Assembly (NCBI GenBank): GCA_011799875.1
Contig: CM022299.1
Location: 216,379,018-216,443,017, forward strand
Reading direction: 5' to 3'
Length of the DNA: 64,000 nt
Origin: Thinopyrum elongatum
Lineage: Eukaryota > Streptophyta > Magnoliopsida > Poales > Poaceae
This document shows, piece by piece, positions 34,784-45,620 of this stretch (positions within the stretch are counted from its first letter, which is position 1; every line of letters starts with the position of its first letter). The notes beneath the pieces were generated by a model. That model saw only the letters and a list, made by a program, of their open reading frames with translations, did not search any database and had not been told where the DNA came from. Position numbers and translations under genes: made by a program.

Positions 34784-37724
34784 ATGGACAACAAGGTAAA
34801 TAATTTAATGAGATATTATCTCATCTCTTATCCCAGTTCATCTGCCTCCTTTAATCACCCGGCCGAAATCGCCGTGAATTCATTTTTATTCGAGCTGATT
34901 TGAGGGTTTTCTTTCATTCATAGAGTGTACAGTGCGCGGACACATCAAGACTTTGCGGCCTCCGGCAGACATCCATGGAGTTCCATCTCACCGTACCAGA
35001 TGACTTGAGGATGCGGGTGGTATGTTCAATCTCACCCTAAATTGGTTGGCATGGCCTACTTTCCTGAACATATACTAAATATTGCTACATTTGGATAAAA
35101 GGTGCCACATGCACCATATACGTCAAAGGGGATTTTCCCCCTCTTCTTTCTATAATAGGCAAATTAATGATGTATTGTTCTTTCGATTACTCTCATATTT
35201 CCATGACATCATGTTTACCCTATTTGTTTAATTATAGATTTTTGTCCTTCGATTTCAAGTGTTGTACAGTTCTTTCAATTTGGGCCCATATTTGCATGTT
35301 ACCATATTTTCTTTAACAATCCTACCATTTTCTGCAGCGCGTCCCTTGCTATGCAACAGAATCTGTAGTACACAATCTTTCCCTTTACATAAATCAAGAC
35401 TGCAGGGATGTCATACTGAACATAAACCATGGATTTACAATCGTTGCTACTGTAAGACTTGATGAACGTGGTGACTCCTATTTTGGCATTGGCCTTTGGA
35501 AAGAAATTTCTAAGTTTTATGTACTGAAAGCTGGCACTAAAATTGCACTGCACATAAAAGAGCCTGGTCATGAGATATATGCTAACTTCCCCGATGATAT
35601 CATCCATCCAGACTTTGTTCGAAGTAAGTGTTCTTTTCAAGTATCTGCATGTTGACTTACCCAACAATATCAAATGAATTCTGTGGTATTTAAGCAACCA
35701 ATTGTTATTCCATTTTCTTACTCTATTCCTACCTACTAACTTCTAGTTTCCAATACACTTTTCAATTGCCCTGTTTTAACTAAATATTCCCTGTACTCCC
35801 ACTTCTAGCAGAAAGTGCCACTGACAAGGAGACTCCGGAGGTGGAGAATGGGGCTACCAACAAGCGGAGGCAGGTCGAGCAAGAACCGCAAGCGACTCCA
35901 GCTGGCCTAGACTTCATCAGCAGCCTCCCCCGATGATATGTTGACAGCCATCATCTCCCTCCTCCCAATCAAATATGGGGCGCGAACAACCGTCCTTTCC
36001 CGGCAGTGGCGCCCCCTATGGAACTCCACCCCTCTCAACTTCATCGACACCCACGAGCTCTGCCATGGCTATCGCAAAAGCTTGGATGCGTTCTCCAAGA
36101 TCCTCGGCAGTCACCCTCGCCCAACCAGAGGCCTTAGCATGGGCAAGTTCCGTTCCAACAGCAAGGACCGAGCCAAGCTTGACAACTGGTTCCGATCCCC
36201 CGCCCTAGATCAGCTCGAGGAGCTCACATTTGATGATGGGCATATGCACTCGCTGCCAACGTTCGCGCTCCGCCTCGCACCCACGCTGCGCCTCGCCAAG
36301 TTCAGGAACTGCCATTCCCCCACCCCTTAATGACGCGCCCGCTCTTATTCTACCACGACTGAAGCACCTCGAGCTCGTCGTCGTCTGCCTCCCAAACAGT
36401 GACATGGAGCACCTGCTCCATGGCTGTACTGCACTAGAGTACCTTCGTCTTCAGGCGATCAATGGGTTGAGTGGCTTCCACATCACCTCCATGACTCTCC
36501 GGACTATTTATGTGTGTTGCTGGTGCGGTAAGAAGACATCACAAGATGTGTACCATGGTATGGTCATTGAGGACACACCTTCACTTGAGAGATTACTTGT
36601 AGTTGATCAAGAAGGTCCAACAAGAATTAATGTCATTTCTGCGCCGAAATTGACAGTGGTGGGCTACTCGTCTGACAAATACTCCGAACTTGTAATTGGA
36701 TCCACAACCGTTCAGGTACAACAGCCGCCTTCTACCTCTCCTTCTAGAAATTAACATTATTTCTAATTTTGAAGATGTATGTTCGTCTGTCATCCAGAAA
36801 ATGATTCCGACAAGCTCGACCCCAAAACTGCGCACAGTGAAGGTCTTGGCACTAGAATCTACCGGCCCCAACCTGGAGCAAGTTGTCAGTTTCCTGAGAT
36901 GCTTTACGTGCCTGGAGAAGCTATATATTGAGGTGATGTTCCTTTCCTGTTAAATGTTAACCATAAGGGAGTTCAATTTGTGACACCTTTTTCCATGTTT
37001 GCAATGACAATGTACTACGATTTCTGAAGGATTTTTTGGAGGATTTCGATACATACATGTCCCCCCCCCCCATATTGGTTGCTTGATCCATATGGTTACA
37101 ATCCATAAGCATTTCTCCTTTGGAATCATCTGTACTACTAGTTTTCTTAGGGAACTTCTCATCCACTCCAACCTCTTGTGAAGAAGGCTACATTTTTCTA
37201 GATTTTAATCAAATGCCCATGTTCATCATGTCGGATTGAAGATGGCATGTTAGTGCATTTTACAAATCCTGCAAACCAAATAGGCATGTAGTAGTGTTGA
37301 AAACTGCATGTAGGCACTAACACATTTTCTTCTTTTGCAGATAAGATTAGGCCCGGTGGTGGATAATGTGATACAATATAAAAATCACATTGAATGCCTA
37401 GATCTGCATCTCTCAAAAATTACTTTGAACTCCAACCAAGGGACCTTACTGGAGATTATATTCGCCAGGTTCTTTGTTGTCAGAGCAAGGGTGCTGAAGG
37501 TAATGAGGTTTGCCCTACATTTATTTCGCAAAAATGAATGGTTTGTTGATCAACGCCGGCGGCTGTGGCATAATGGAATAGGCTCCAAAAATGATGAATT
37601 TCATTTTGGAACTTCAGATGACAGAGTAATCAGAAGTCATCATGTCAACCCCATACATGACTTCTCAGTGGTTGACACCTTTGCAAAAATTATGAGGTTT
37701 CGAAACCAGACTTACAAGTGGTAA
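34784..37724 (+). pseudogene. Chimeric gene: B3-like N-terminal part joined to F-box/FBD protein
   Basis: Likely exons: 34784-34795 (MDNK), 34924-35019, 35338-35623 and from 35809, with GT/AG borders and consistent phase. The first three code a B3-like part (MEFHLTVPDDL, VHNLSLYINQD, then KEISKFYVLKAGTKIALHI). Exon 4 codes a Lys/Glu linker (ESATDKETPEVENG) and runs in frame into LDFISSLP, the start of an F-box. An extra C in the run at 35927-35931 shifts the frame. The next frame gives DDMLTAIISLLPIKYGART and VLSRQWRPLWNSTPLNF, a classical F-box. LRR-like stretches follow (36340-36715 after another shift near 36300), then 36775-36935 and 37341-37724 with an FBD-like end (NPIHDFSVVDTF). F-box proteins recruit targets to SCF ubiquitin ligases. 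Here the shifts make function unlikely. Confidence 0.6.
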
Positions 37725-38225
37725 TGTTAGTTTGAACCTCTTTGATATCCATGTTCAGTGGATCAGCGCGAGCGTTTGCAGCTGATGAGCTGAATTTCAT
37801 TTCTAACATCAGTTTGAACCTTGTAATCTTCGAATTTGAGCCATATAACTTTGGAATTTGAACCTTGTAATATTTCGAGCTTTTGTGGTACAATCATTGA
37901 AATGGCATCGTATGAGACTCGTATATTGGTAGCACTATTTTGACCATAATATGCAATGGACTTAGATTTTATTAACCATTCTCGAATCTGTTTACCTTGT
38001 CGATCTCATAGCACATGATCTGTATAGCTAACTCGACTGTGATCTTCGACATTATTGCACACAGTTGGTTTCTTCAACCCTATGCCCTATAGAGCGCAGA
38101 ATTAATTATCGCACTCGAGTGTCCATCATCACCCTTCTGTGTAACTTTGACCTCATCACCCACGGGTAAACTTATGACCGAAGTCATTCCACACACTTAG
38201 TTTTTACAAAGCTTTTTGCCAATAA
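37725..38225. other. Intermodule sequence with weak subterminal-type motifs
   Basis: Mostly AT-rich 3' flank of the F-box module (repeated tttgaaccttgtaat words near 37810 and 37860). From about 38040 there are ttgcacacagttggtttcttc and cattccacacacttagttttt, similar in type to the subterminal repeats. No gene. Confidence 0.45.
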
Positions 38226-38579
38226 ACGCCCATGATTTGTCCCTCTTCTAGCCGATGCATGGCCAAACTAGCCGGGCAGGAAGCTTGCGCGGTAAACTGC
38301 ATGGTAGCGCGGGAACAGGCTCACCGACGATACATTTGGCGCCTCTTTGAGCCCACGCGTGGTCAAACTAAACGCGTACGGTGCGGTGTTGTCAAGCGTG
38401 CACTGGAATCCTCCGCTATGAACGCGGTGACAAGACGTGACGATTACAGGCCGACTGGCCCCCATTTATTATAGCGGCCATTCAACCCTTGTGTCTCTTC
38501 AACCTTTCAATCGTGCCCCACCATTGCAAGAAGCACACCCACCATGACAAATTCTTAGAGGGTATCCTGCGCGGCTCCA

Positions 38580-39299
38580 ATGGCGCTCCGAGCGGCTGCC
38601 GACGACGAGCAGCAGTTCACCATGCATGCCGTGGTGGACACCCACAGAAGGTTCACGGAGCTCTCGGTGGTGTACACCAACAACCCGGTCTGGGTGGAGC
38701 ACTCCATCCACATCATGGAGCTGTTGCTTGCCGAGGAGAAGTACAAGGTGGTCGGGTTCGACCTCGAGTACACCCGCGCTCGTGCAGGGTCTTGTCCCAA
38801 GGTCGCCATCGCCCAGATGTGTGTGCACAACCACGTCCTCTTCTACCATTACTGCCTGGCCACAAGGCCTTGAGAGCATTTCGCCAGGTTTGTCAACAGC
38901 CCCCACTACATGTTTGCTATGGTGGACATCACCAACGATGTAAAGGTGCTCAAGAATTCGGGCATCGCCTGCCAGAATCTTGTCGACATCCAGGGCCAAT
39001 ACAAGATCTGGGGCAGCAACGAGCATGAGAAGGACTCACTGGTTCACCTTGCCGAGGCCATCATCGACCCCTACTACAGAGACATGAAGGATTCCTGCAA
39101 CAAGGACAAGCATGCCTGGCACTCAGCCTGGATGGAGAAACTCGACAAAGCTCACGTCGTGTACGCGGCCAAGGAGGCATACATGAGCTACGAGATGTAC
39201 AAGCGGATCATTGACATGAGAAAGTGCCTCCATCCCCAAAATGGCCAGGGATCCAGCCGGAAGCAGAGCAATGGCAAGCGTCATCGTAACAATAAGTAG
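38580..39299 (+). pseudogene. 3'-5' exonuclease (RNase D/WRN-exonuclease-like), one in-frame stop
   Basis: The ATG is at 38580. The frame is continuous to 39299 (240 codons) except for a TGA at 38871-38873, where a Cys codon would fit the local pattern. Upstream: VVGFDLEYTRARAG holds the Asp-x-Glu of exonuclease motif I, then KVAIAQMCVHNHVLFYHY. Downstream: MVDITNDVKVLKNSGI is motif II with its Asp, DIQGQYKIWG and LAEAIIDPYYRDM follow, and motif III reads YAAKEAYMSYEMYK, where DEDDy enzymes have Asp in place of the Glu after Lys. The tail is basic (RKQSNGKRHRNNK). Plant relatives such as WEX act in post-transcriptional silencing. This copy should be truncated after 97 residues and may also be catalytically altered. 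No introns are seen. Confidence 0.75.
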
Positions 39300-39439
39300 A
39301 TGATTTGATCCTCGTTTCTCCTAGTTTAGTATGCATGTAATTGCTTACTTTTGTGTGTGCAAATGTTATGTGTGTAGTCACTTGTGTAATTGTATGCTTA
39401 ATTTGGTTTTGCAATGCTGTCTTTTTAAGTATATATGTT

Positions 39440-40020
39440 GATGCTCTGTAGATAGACCAAATCACATCGCACACGGACTAAACAATGGAACCCGTCGGTG
39501 ATGATTTCATCAATCACTGACAATTGTATACCAGCAATCGTTTGCTCACAACACACACGGCTTGTTAACAGGAATCGTCTGTGTTGTTATCAGTCTTCCC
39601 ACACATTTCCGATTATAGACCTGTTTGCTGTGTATCACACACATCTTGTTAAGTTGAACCATTTCCGTTCTCTTGGCTCAACGCAAACAGTTCATCCGAG
39701 TGAACTGTATGCCATATATCGCACACACCTTCATCTGGCTGCCCGTTTTTGTTGTTCCGCCTCATCACAAACAGTTTATCCGAGTGAACTGTATGCCGTA
39801 TATCGCACACGCCTTCATCTGGCTGCCCGTTTCTTTTGTTCTGCCTCATCGCAAACAGTTCATTGAACTGAACCGTATGCCCCTCATCGCACACGCAACT
39901 AAAATCTGAACCGTGTTTGATGTATCCTTCATCGCAAATGTTTTGCATCTTTTTTGACGGTTATTTTACATCACCGTTTGCGATTAATGCATCGCACCTA
40001 GTTTCGTCAAAGGGTCTCTG
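39440..40020. repeat. Right subterminal repeat region of the CACTA-like block
   Basis: Dense catcgcaaacagttcat, tatcgcacacgccttcat and gaactgtatgcc units. A direct duplication of about 84 bases (39687-39768 and 39769-39853) differs at only a few positions. No ORF. Confidence 0.75.
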
Positions 40021-40056
40021 ATCATAGTGTCGTGTTAGCAGCATCCTGCAGTACTG
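40021..40056 (-). repeat. Right terminus of CACTA-like element
   Basis: On the minus strand it begins CAGTACTGCAGGATGCTGCT; H at 63852 begins CACTACTGCAAGATGCTGCT. The second-triplet change from CAC to CAG is probably a mutation. Bases 40057-40059 (tat) would be the 3-bp target copy. Confidence 0.65.
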
Positions 40057-40716
40057 TATAGTGGTTTTATAACTTTCACTTAGTCGCAGGGGGTTGACTG
40101 TGAGGGCTGATGACGAGCCCCCTGTAAGCGAAGTGGTTGGCTATGTAGCCGGGGTCTATGCTGCTAACCACTTTGACTGATTTCATTAAAAAAAGCCCTT
40201 CATTTAACACGGAAGATCTCAAACGATACATTTCTTGACGCTGTCATCGGACGGCCGACCAGTTTACGCTTACCAAGACAGTCAGTTTTGGCTTTCTCCA
40301 TCGAGACGCTTTGCCATTCGAGCTGGCAGCACAATTGCAGTGGTTTCCCTTTACATCCTTAGTTGAATGGATCAGAAACATAAAGGGTAAGCACAGCAGG
40401 CGGCAACCCAACTATTGACCAAAATCGAGGTTCAAAACTGATTCATATAACGCAACATCCGAGATGCCGAATAGATAATTCAGACTTGTAGTTGAGGCAT
40501 GAGATTAAAAGCTAAGCTCTTGGTGATGCAAATGATAGTTGTATCATGAAAGTATACTTTTGGCTCAAAGGCAGTAGATATAAGGAAATGCTTAATGACC
40601 TCAAGGGGTGAACTTTCTTTATTTCATCTGGTCAAGACGTACATGCCTAGCTTTAACAAAAGACACTTGTAAAAGATACAATGGGCAAAAAGGAAAAGGA
40701 AATGAGTAATAATAGG
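40057..40716. other. Unassigned stretch with two adjacent hairpins
   Basis: Hairpin 1: caggggg at 40087-40093 pairs with ccccctg at 40118-40124. Hairpin 2: aagtggtt at 40131-40138 pairs with aaccactt at 40166-40173. The rest shows no repeat relation to neighbours and no long ORF. By position it could be the continuation of element E on the other side of D, or older sequence. Confidence 0.4.
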
Positions 40717-41636
40717 TGTCGGTGCAACAAACCCTGGGTCCGTTGCCCAGACTGTGCACAGGCCCAACAACAAGATTACAAACTCAAGATCAGATCAAGG
40801 CATGAGAGACCTGTTCTTTGAAGGACCAAAGTGCAGATCAAGAAGACTAAGATGAGCCAGAGAAGCAAGATATCGCTAAGGGAAGAACATCCTCTGTCGG
40901 GCAGGTGAGCCTGGCAAAGGTTGGGTTTGCTCCGGAAGCAAGTCTCAGGATCGTCCCGGCAGGCCTGCCGGGGCTTACGCAGGCAAACCACTCCATCGCA
41001 CCACCTCATCACGACACACGTCGTCGATCAGTGCGGTGTCAAGCTCCAAAGTGACTAAGTGGCTGTTGTTTGCCACATGGCAGCCACTTCCTATAGAAAA
41101 TACCCCCAGGCGACACTCGTCCTGAGATGTGTCAAGCAAGCAGGCGCGAAGCTGGCAGAACAGCCTGGCAGGGCTTGCTGGGCAAGCTAAGATGTGACGT
41201 TGAGCGGTGCATTTAATGCGCACTGTCAGCCTGCAGAGTTAGGTATGATAGCACTATTTGTTATCTAATCAGTATGTAATGACTGATTTGCCACTGTGGT
41301 GACCCCTTGATCTATAAAAGGAGGCCCATGGCAACCATAGAAAGGGTTGGTTGGCTGATCCGGACCCTTACACACTCATACGCGCGTAGCTGCTATCGCC
41401 CTGAGGCGACCTTGCCGGGCAAGAGCGCTGCGTTCATCCACCATTTTTCCACCATCAATCCACCAAAGCAGGAGTAGGGTTTTACGCCTCAAGGCGGCCC
41501 GAACCTGGGTAAAAACTGCCTGTGAGATCTCTGCCGCGCTGTGTGACGCTTCTCCGCTCTTTGTGCAACGTGCCCATCCCCCCGCCGAACCAAAAGGGGC
41601 TCATGGCCCCATAGGTGGCCGTGGTTTCCCACAACA
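40717..41636 (+). repeat. Element D 5' LTR
   Basis: 920 bp, ending ggtttcccacaaca. A TATA box (TATAAAAG) lies at 41313-41320, followed by gaggcccatgg. Confidence 0.92.
41313..41320 (+). promoter_or_regulatory. TATA box of element D 5' LTR
   Basis: TATAAAAG after ccttgatc. The identical box is at 50576-50583 in the 3' LTR. Confidence 0.7.
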
Positions 41637-41640
41637 TCTT

Positions 41641-41657
41641 TGGCGCCCCAGGTAGGG
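41641..41657 (+). promoter_or_regulatory. Primer-binding site region of element D
   Basis: TGGCGCCCCAGGTAGGG begins five bases after the LTR end. The tRNA was not assigned. Confidence 0.55.
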
Positions 41658-41736
41658 GGATCACTTGCGTGAACCCGAGAGCATCAATAGCACGTCATCT
41701 TCATTGCCATTCTCGTCGTCGACGGTGTCATCAACT

Positions 41737-42886
41737 ATGGCACCCAAGAAGAAGTTCGGAGCCGCAAATCACCCGTCCACCTCAAAGGATCCACTGCCCG
41801 CGATCGCCGACGTCGCGGGGAATGCGGGGACGTGAGAGGGTGTGGACGCTGCGGGGGATGTGGTCGGCGCAGGCGGCGTTGTCACCACCTCTCCCACGGC
41901 CGAATCAGGAATGGGAGGCATGAGTGGAGGGCTTATTCCGCCTGCACCTCTTCTCCTTGCCGAAGGGCACAGCCGCAGTGGTGGCGCTCATTCTTGGGCG
42001 AATCGTAACTCTCCGGCCGCCCCCGCCGCGGGCGCGGCCATAGGGCGTGCGCCGCCTCTGGAACGAGCTGACCCAGTTACTGTGCCCAACGGAGCCACTA
42101 GCCTTCAGGCGCCCCCACCGCGTCACCATGCCATCCAAACGGCTAGTTCGCAACAACGAGGGTGCGGCGTGGTCGCTACCGGCACCATCAGGAGCCGAGC
42201 AACATCGCGATCTACATCATCATCACCTATGCCGAGCACTTCCTCAGAGGCCATGGCACGGGCTCAACTACTGTTGAGATTCCAGCCGGCAGCCGATCAG
42301 ATGGATGAGTGGCGAGCCACCATCCAAAGCCTAATTGGCTTCGCCGAGGTGGGTGGATCACAGCAAGCTGGCCCGCCACGGCCTCCCCAAGTAGCGACGA
42401 CGGCCCGTGCTGCTGGCCGTACGGAAGGGGCCACTACCACGATGCAATCCCCACCACGGCAGCCAGCACCGGGAGCCGCGAAACCAAGAACCAGATGACA
42501 TCTCGATGGCCTCTTCTGACCCTCGAGCATGTCTAGGCCAACGACGAGCCCCGGAGGACGGGCGGAGGGAAGACGCGTGCATCGTCGTCGAGCGACGCCG
42601 CGACAACCACCGCCGGTCCAATGGGTGCGATGGCCTCGACGTCGATGAACCCGCACTCGGAAACGGCGGGTGCCTGCCTTTCGAGGTTGGGTGCCCTGCT
42701 TTCACCCGTGAGCTGCGGCAAGTCCGTTGTCCATCCGCTCGCATGTTCAAGCCAGAGATTCCAGAAAAGTATGATGGGAGGCTGAACCTGGCAGAGTTCT
42801 TGAGCATCTACACCATCGCTGTTCAAGCTGCTGGGGGAAGAGATGAGAAGGTATTCGCCAATTACTTCCCTTTGGCACTCAAGTAA
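41737..42886 (+). pseudogene. Element D gag, N-terminal half
   Basis: Probable start ATG 41737 (MAPKKKFGAANHPST). A TGA at 41833-41835 interrupts the frame, which then stays open to 42498: Gly/Ala/Pro-rich, low complexity, ending with a helix around LLLRFQPAADQMDEWRAT. A shift near 42480 passes to the frame ending at 42886, with a charged linker and the start of the gag core (FKPEIPEKYDGRLNLAEFL, then YTIAVQAAGG and FANYFPLAL). The TAA at 42884-42886 is a nonsense change, since the same frame continues as the next segment. Confidence 0.8.
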
Positions 42887-42889
42887 AAT

Positions 42890-44272
42890 GTGAGGTCTTG
42901 GTTGATGCACCTGCCGGAGAACTCCATTTCGACCTGGGCTGACCTGTGCCATGAGTTCATTGGCGCCTTCACGGGTGGCCATCAAGAACCAGGGCGGCCC
43001 AATGATTTGCAGCTTCTCCAGCAGAATGAAGGAGAGACTCTACGAAAGTACTTGCAGAGATTCAGCCGAGTACACAGAAATATCCCAGATATCCACCATG
43101 CAGCTGTGATAGCCGCTTTCCAATCCAACGTGCGCAACCGCAGGATACGTTCCAAAATGAACGTTCGGCTGCCCAAGACTGTGAAGGAGCTTTACACCTT
43201 GGTGGACAAATGTGCTCGGGTGGAGGAAGGGAGGAAACTCCCTGGAGAGGAAGATTGCGTCGACATCGACTCAGAGGATGACAATGAGTCCACCAGTCAG
43301 AAGAAGAAGAACAAGAAGCGCAACAAGAGGCGCAAGGATAAGGCAGTGATGACCGTTGAGGGATCGGGCATGCCTAGTACCGGCAAGAAGGCTAAGACCG
43401 AAGCCTTCGGCAAGGAAGTTGCTGTGTGCACTGACTGCCGGGAGGCTGCGGCTGCCAAGAAGGCTGGGAAAGGCGATGGGCCGTATTGCAAGATTCATCG
43501 GACCAAGGGCCACGATCTCCAAGAGTGTCACCAGGTTGAGCAGCTTATCAAGAAGCAGAGAGCTGAGTATGAGAAGCGTGATAAGGAAAAAGGTCAGAAT
43601 GGTACTGGCGGGAAGGGCCGTGGTGGTGAAGCAAATCGCCCCGGCAAGGCTCCTCAGAGCCAAGGAAAACCCACCAGGGGCCGAGAGAAGGAGGATTGCA
43701 ATGCTGAGAGTGATGGAGGGGATGAAGAGGAAACCAGCGAGCAGGAATTCCAGAAGGCCACTAACTCCCTGTGTATTGACGGGGGTGCATCTTTGCACTC
43801 CTCTCACCGCAAACTTAAACAGTGGGTGCGTGAGGTCAATGCCATGGAGCCAGTGGCAGATTCTTGGAAGCCGCTCAAGTGGTCACACACACCCATCATC
43901 TTTGATGAAGAGGACCATCCTGACCGCACCACTATGATAGGGTGCTTGCCGTTGTTGGTCTCACCAACGATTCACAACCTCAAAGTCACAAAGATGTTGG
44001 TTAATGGTGGGGCCGGGTTGAATCTGATTTCCCCAAAGGTTATTAGCAAACTCCAGATAGCAGAGGAAGAGCTTAAGGTTACTGGCACATTTCAAGGAGT
44101 CAATCCCGGCAGGAGTCATCCGAAGGGAAAGATCACATTGCTAGTGACATTTGGGGGGGAGTTGAACTACCAGACTGAGAAGGTTGTGTTTGATGTGGTC
44201 GACCTCCCCCTGCCATATAATGGAATCCTTGGACGCCCAGCTTTGGCAAAATTCATGGCGGCATCCCACTAA
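42890..44272 (+). pseudogene. Element D gag C-terminal half and protease
   Basis: In the same frame as the previous segment, 460 codons. The gag core continues with VRSWLMHLPENSISTW, WADLCHEFIGAFTGG, LRKYLQRFSRVHRNIPDI. A Lys-rich stretch (QKKKNKKRNKRRKDK) follows, then a Cys/His-containing segment (YCKIHRTKGHDLQECHQVE) that may bind zinc, and an acidic region. The aspartic protease has MLVNGGAGLNLISPK. Element E has the corresponding string LMDGGSSLNLIY, so the active-site Asp is Asn here. The segment ends with LPYNGILGRPALAKFMAA and a stop, TAA 44270-44272. Confidence 0.82.
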
Positions 44273-44326
44273 GCCTACAACACCCCACATGCCCAACCCT
44301 TCAAGCAAAACGTCAAGAAGCAAGCC

Positions 44327-45556
44327 TTGGAGCGGCAGCAGTTCATTGCCGAAGAAATCAAGAAACTTGAGGCAGCTGGTCTGGTCAGAGGAGTACTACA
44401 TCCAACAAGGTTAGCAAACCCAGTGGTTGTGTGCAAGGCTAATGGGAAATGGAGGCTTTGCATAGATTTCACGGATCTGAACAAGGCATGCCCGAAGGAA
44501 CCATTCCCCTTGCCGCGCATCGACCAAATTGTGGATTCCACTTCCGGGTGTGATTTGCTATCCTTTCTGGATGCATACTCTGGGTATCATCAGATCTTTA
44601 TGCCCAAGGAAGATGAAGAAAATACCTCATTCATCACCCCATGCGGCACGTACTATGCGCATGCCTTTCGGGTTGAAGAGTGCCGGGTCAACTTTTGCAA
44701 GAGCAGTCCAGGTTGGTTTTGAACCACAGTTGCACAGGAACATTGAAGCTTATATGGATGATATTGTGGTCAAGACCAAGGACAGATCAACCCTCATCCA
44801 AGATTTGGAAGAAACATTTGCTAATCTGCGCAAGATCAACTTGAAGCTGAACCCGGAGAAGTGTGTGTTTGGTGTTCCCTCCGGCAAGCTACTTGGTTTC
44901 TTTGTGTCCCACCGCGGATTGAAGCCAACCTAGATAAGATCAAGGCTATTGAGCAGATTCAAGCACCCAAGACAGTTAAGGATGTGAGTCGTTTGACGGG
45001 GTGCATTGCCGCGCTTAGCAGATTCATCTCCAAGTCTGCCGAACGCGCCTTGCCATTCTTCAAAATTTTGAAGAAGGCAGGACCCATGAAGTGGACCCCA
45101 GAAGCAGACGCAGCACTGCGAGATTTGAAGGCCTACTTGTCCTCTGTGCCCACTTTGGTTACTCCCAGACCACAAGAGTCGTTGCTGCTATATCTGGCGG
45201 CCACCAATCAAGTGGTTAGTGCAGCACTAGTGGTGCAACAAGAAGTAGAGGAAGCAGCAACCTCAGCTAGTGTCCCGTCTAGGAAAGAGAGAGAGAACAG
45301 CCCGGCAAGGTCAGATATGGATCAGGATAAAGAAGAGCACGGCAGCGAAGGCAACCCCAAGGACGCGGCAAGGAAGAAAGTAGTGCAGCGCCCAGTGTAC
45401 TTCGTCAGCTCCCTGATACAAGGGGCTAGATCAAGGTATTCTAGTGTGCAAAAGTTGATTTTTGGCCTTATCATGGCCTCAAGGAAACTGCGCCACTACT
45501 TCCAAGCCCATGAGATCACGGTTGTCACTCGCTTCCCGTTGCAAAGGATACTCTGA
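44327..45556 (+). pseudogene. Element D reverse transcriptase and first RNase H
   Basis: Three overlapping frames make up one gene. 44327-44722 has the RT start (EEIKKLEAAGLVRGVLHP, CIDFTDLNKACPKEPFPLPR, LLSFLDAYSGYHQI). A shift near 44650 leads to MPFGLKSAGSTF and the catalytic AYMDDIVVKTKD at 44751-44786. A further shift near 44915 leads to IQAPKTVKDVSRLTGCIAAL and an RNase H-like connection domain with FVSSLIQGARSRYS and LRHYFQAHEITVVT. A TGA at 45554-45556 ends the frame, compatible with CGA to TGA. The YMDD catalytic motif itself is intact. Confidence 0.85.
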
Positions 45557-45620
45557 AACCCAGAGGCTACCGGCAGGATAGTGGAATGGGCATTGGAGTT
45601 ATCTAGCTTTGGCCTGAAGT

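Larger units (their letters stand above)
25840..40056. mobile_element. Cargo-rich block derived from a CACTA-like DNA transposon
   Basis: The right terminus is at 40056: read on the minus strand it begins CAGTACTGCAGGATGCTGCT and continues as does the terminus of element H at 63852 (CACTACTGCAAGATGCTGCT) for over 100 bases. Motifs of the CACACGGTT / aaccgtgtgcgat type fill 25850-26370, 29575-29880, 34345-34440, 37990-38200 and 39440-40020. Between them lie five gene-like modules. I could not find a left terminus or a transposase. A deletion that also removed the 3' end of element C near 25840 would explain both losses. Whether all 14 kb is one element or several joined copies cannot be decided by reading. 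Confidence 0.6.

Noticed and set aside
40099..40180. Box C/D snoRNA candidate (TGATGA ... CTGA)
   Set aside because: The terminal stem is weak, there is no clear C'/D' pair, and the boxes coincide with the arms of two hairpins. Kept only as a hairpin finding.
41842..42498. Independent Gly/Ala-rich protein gene
   Set aside because: It is the low-complexity N-terminal part of the D gag in the same frame as the ATG at 41737 and belongs to the polyprotein.
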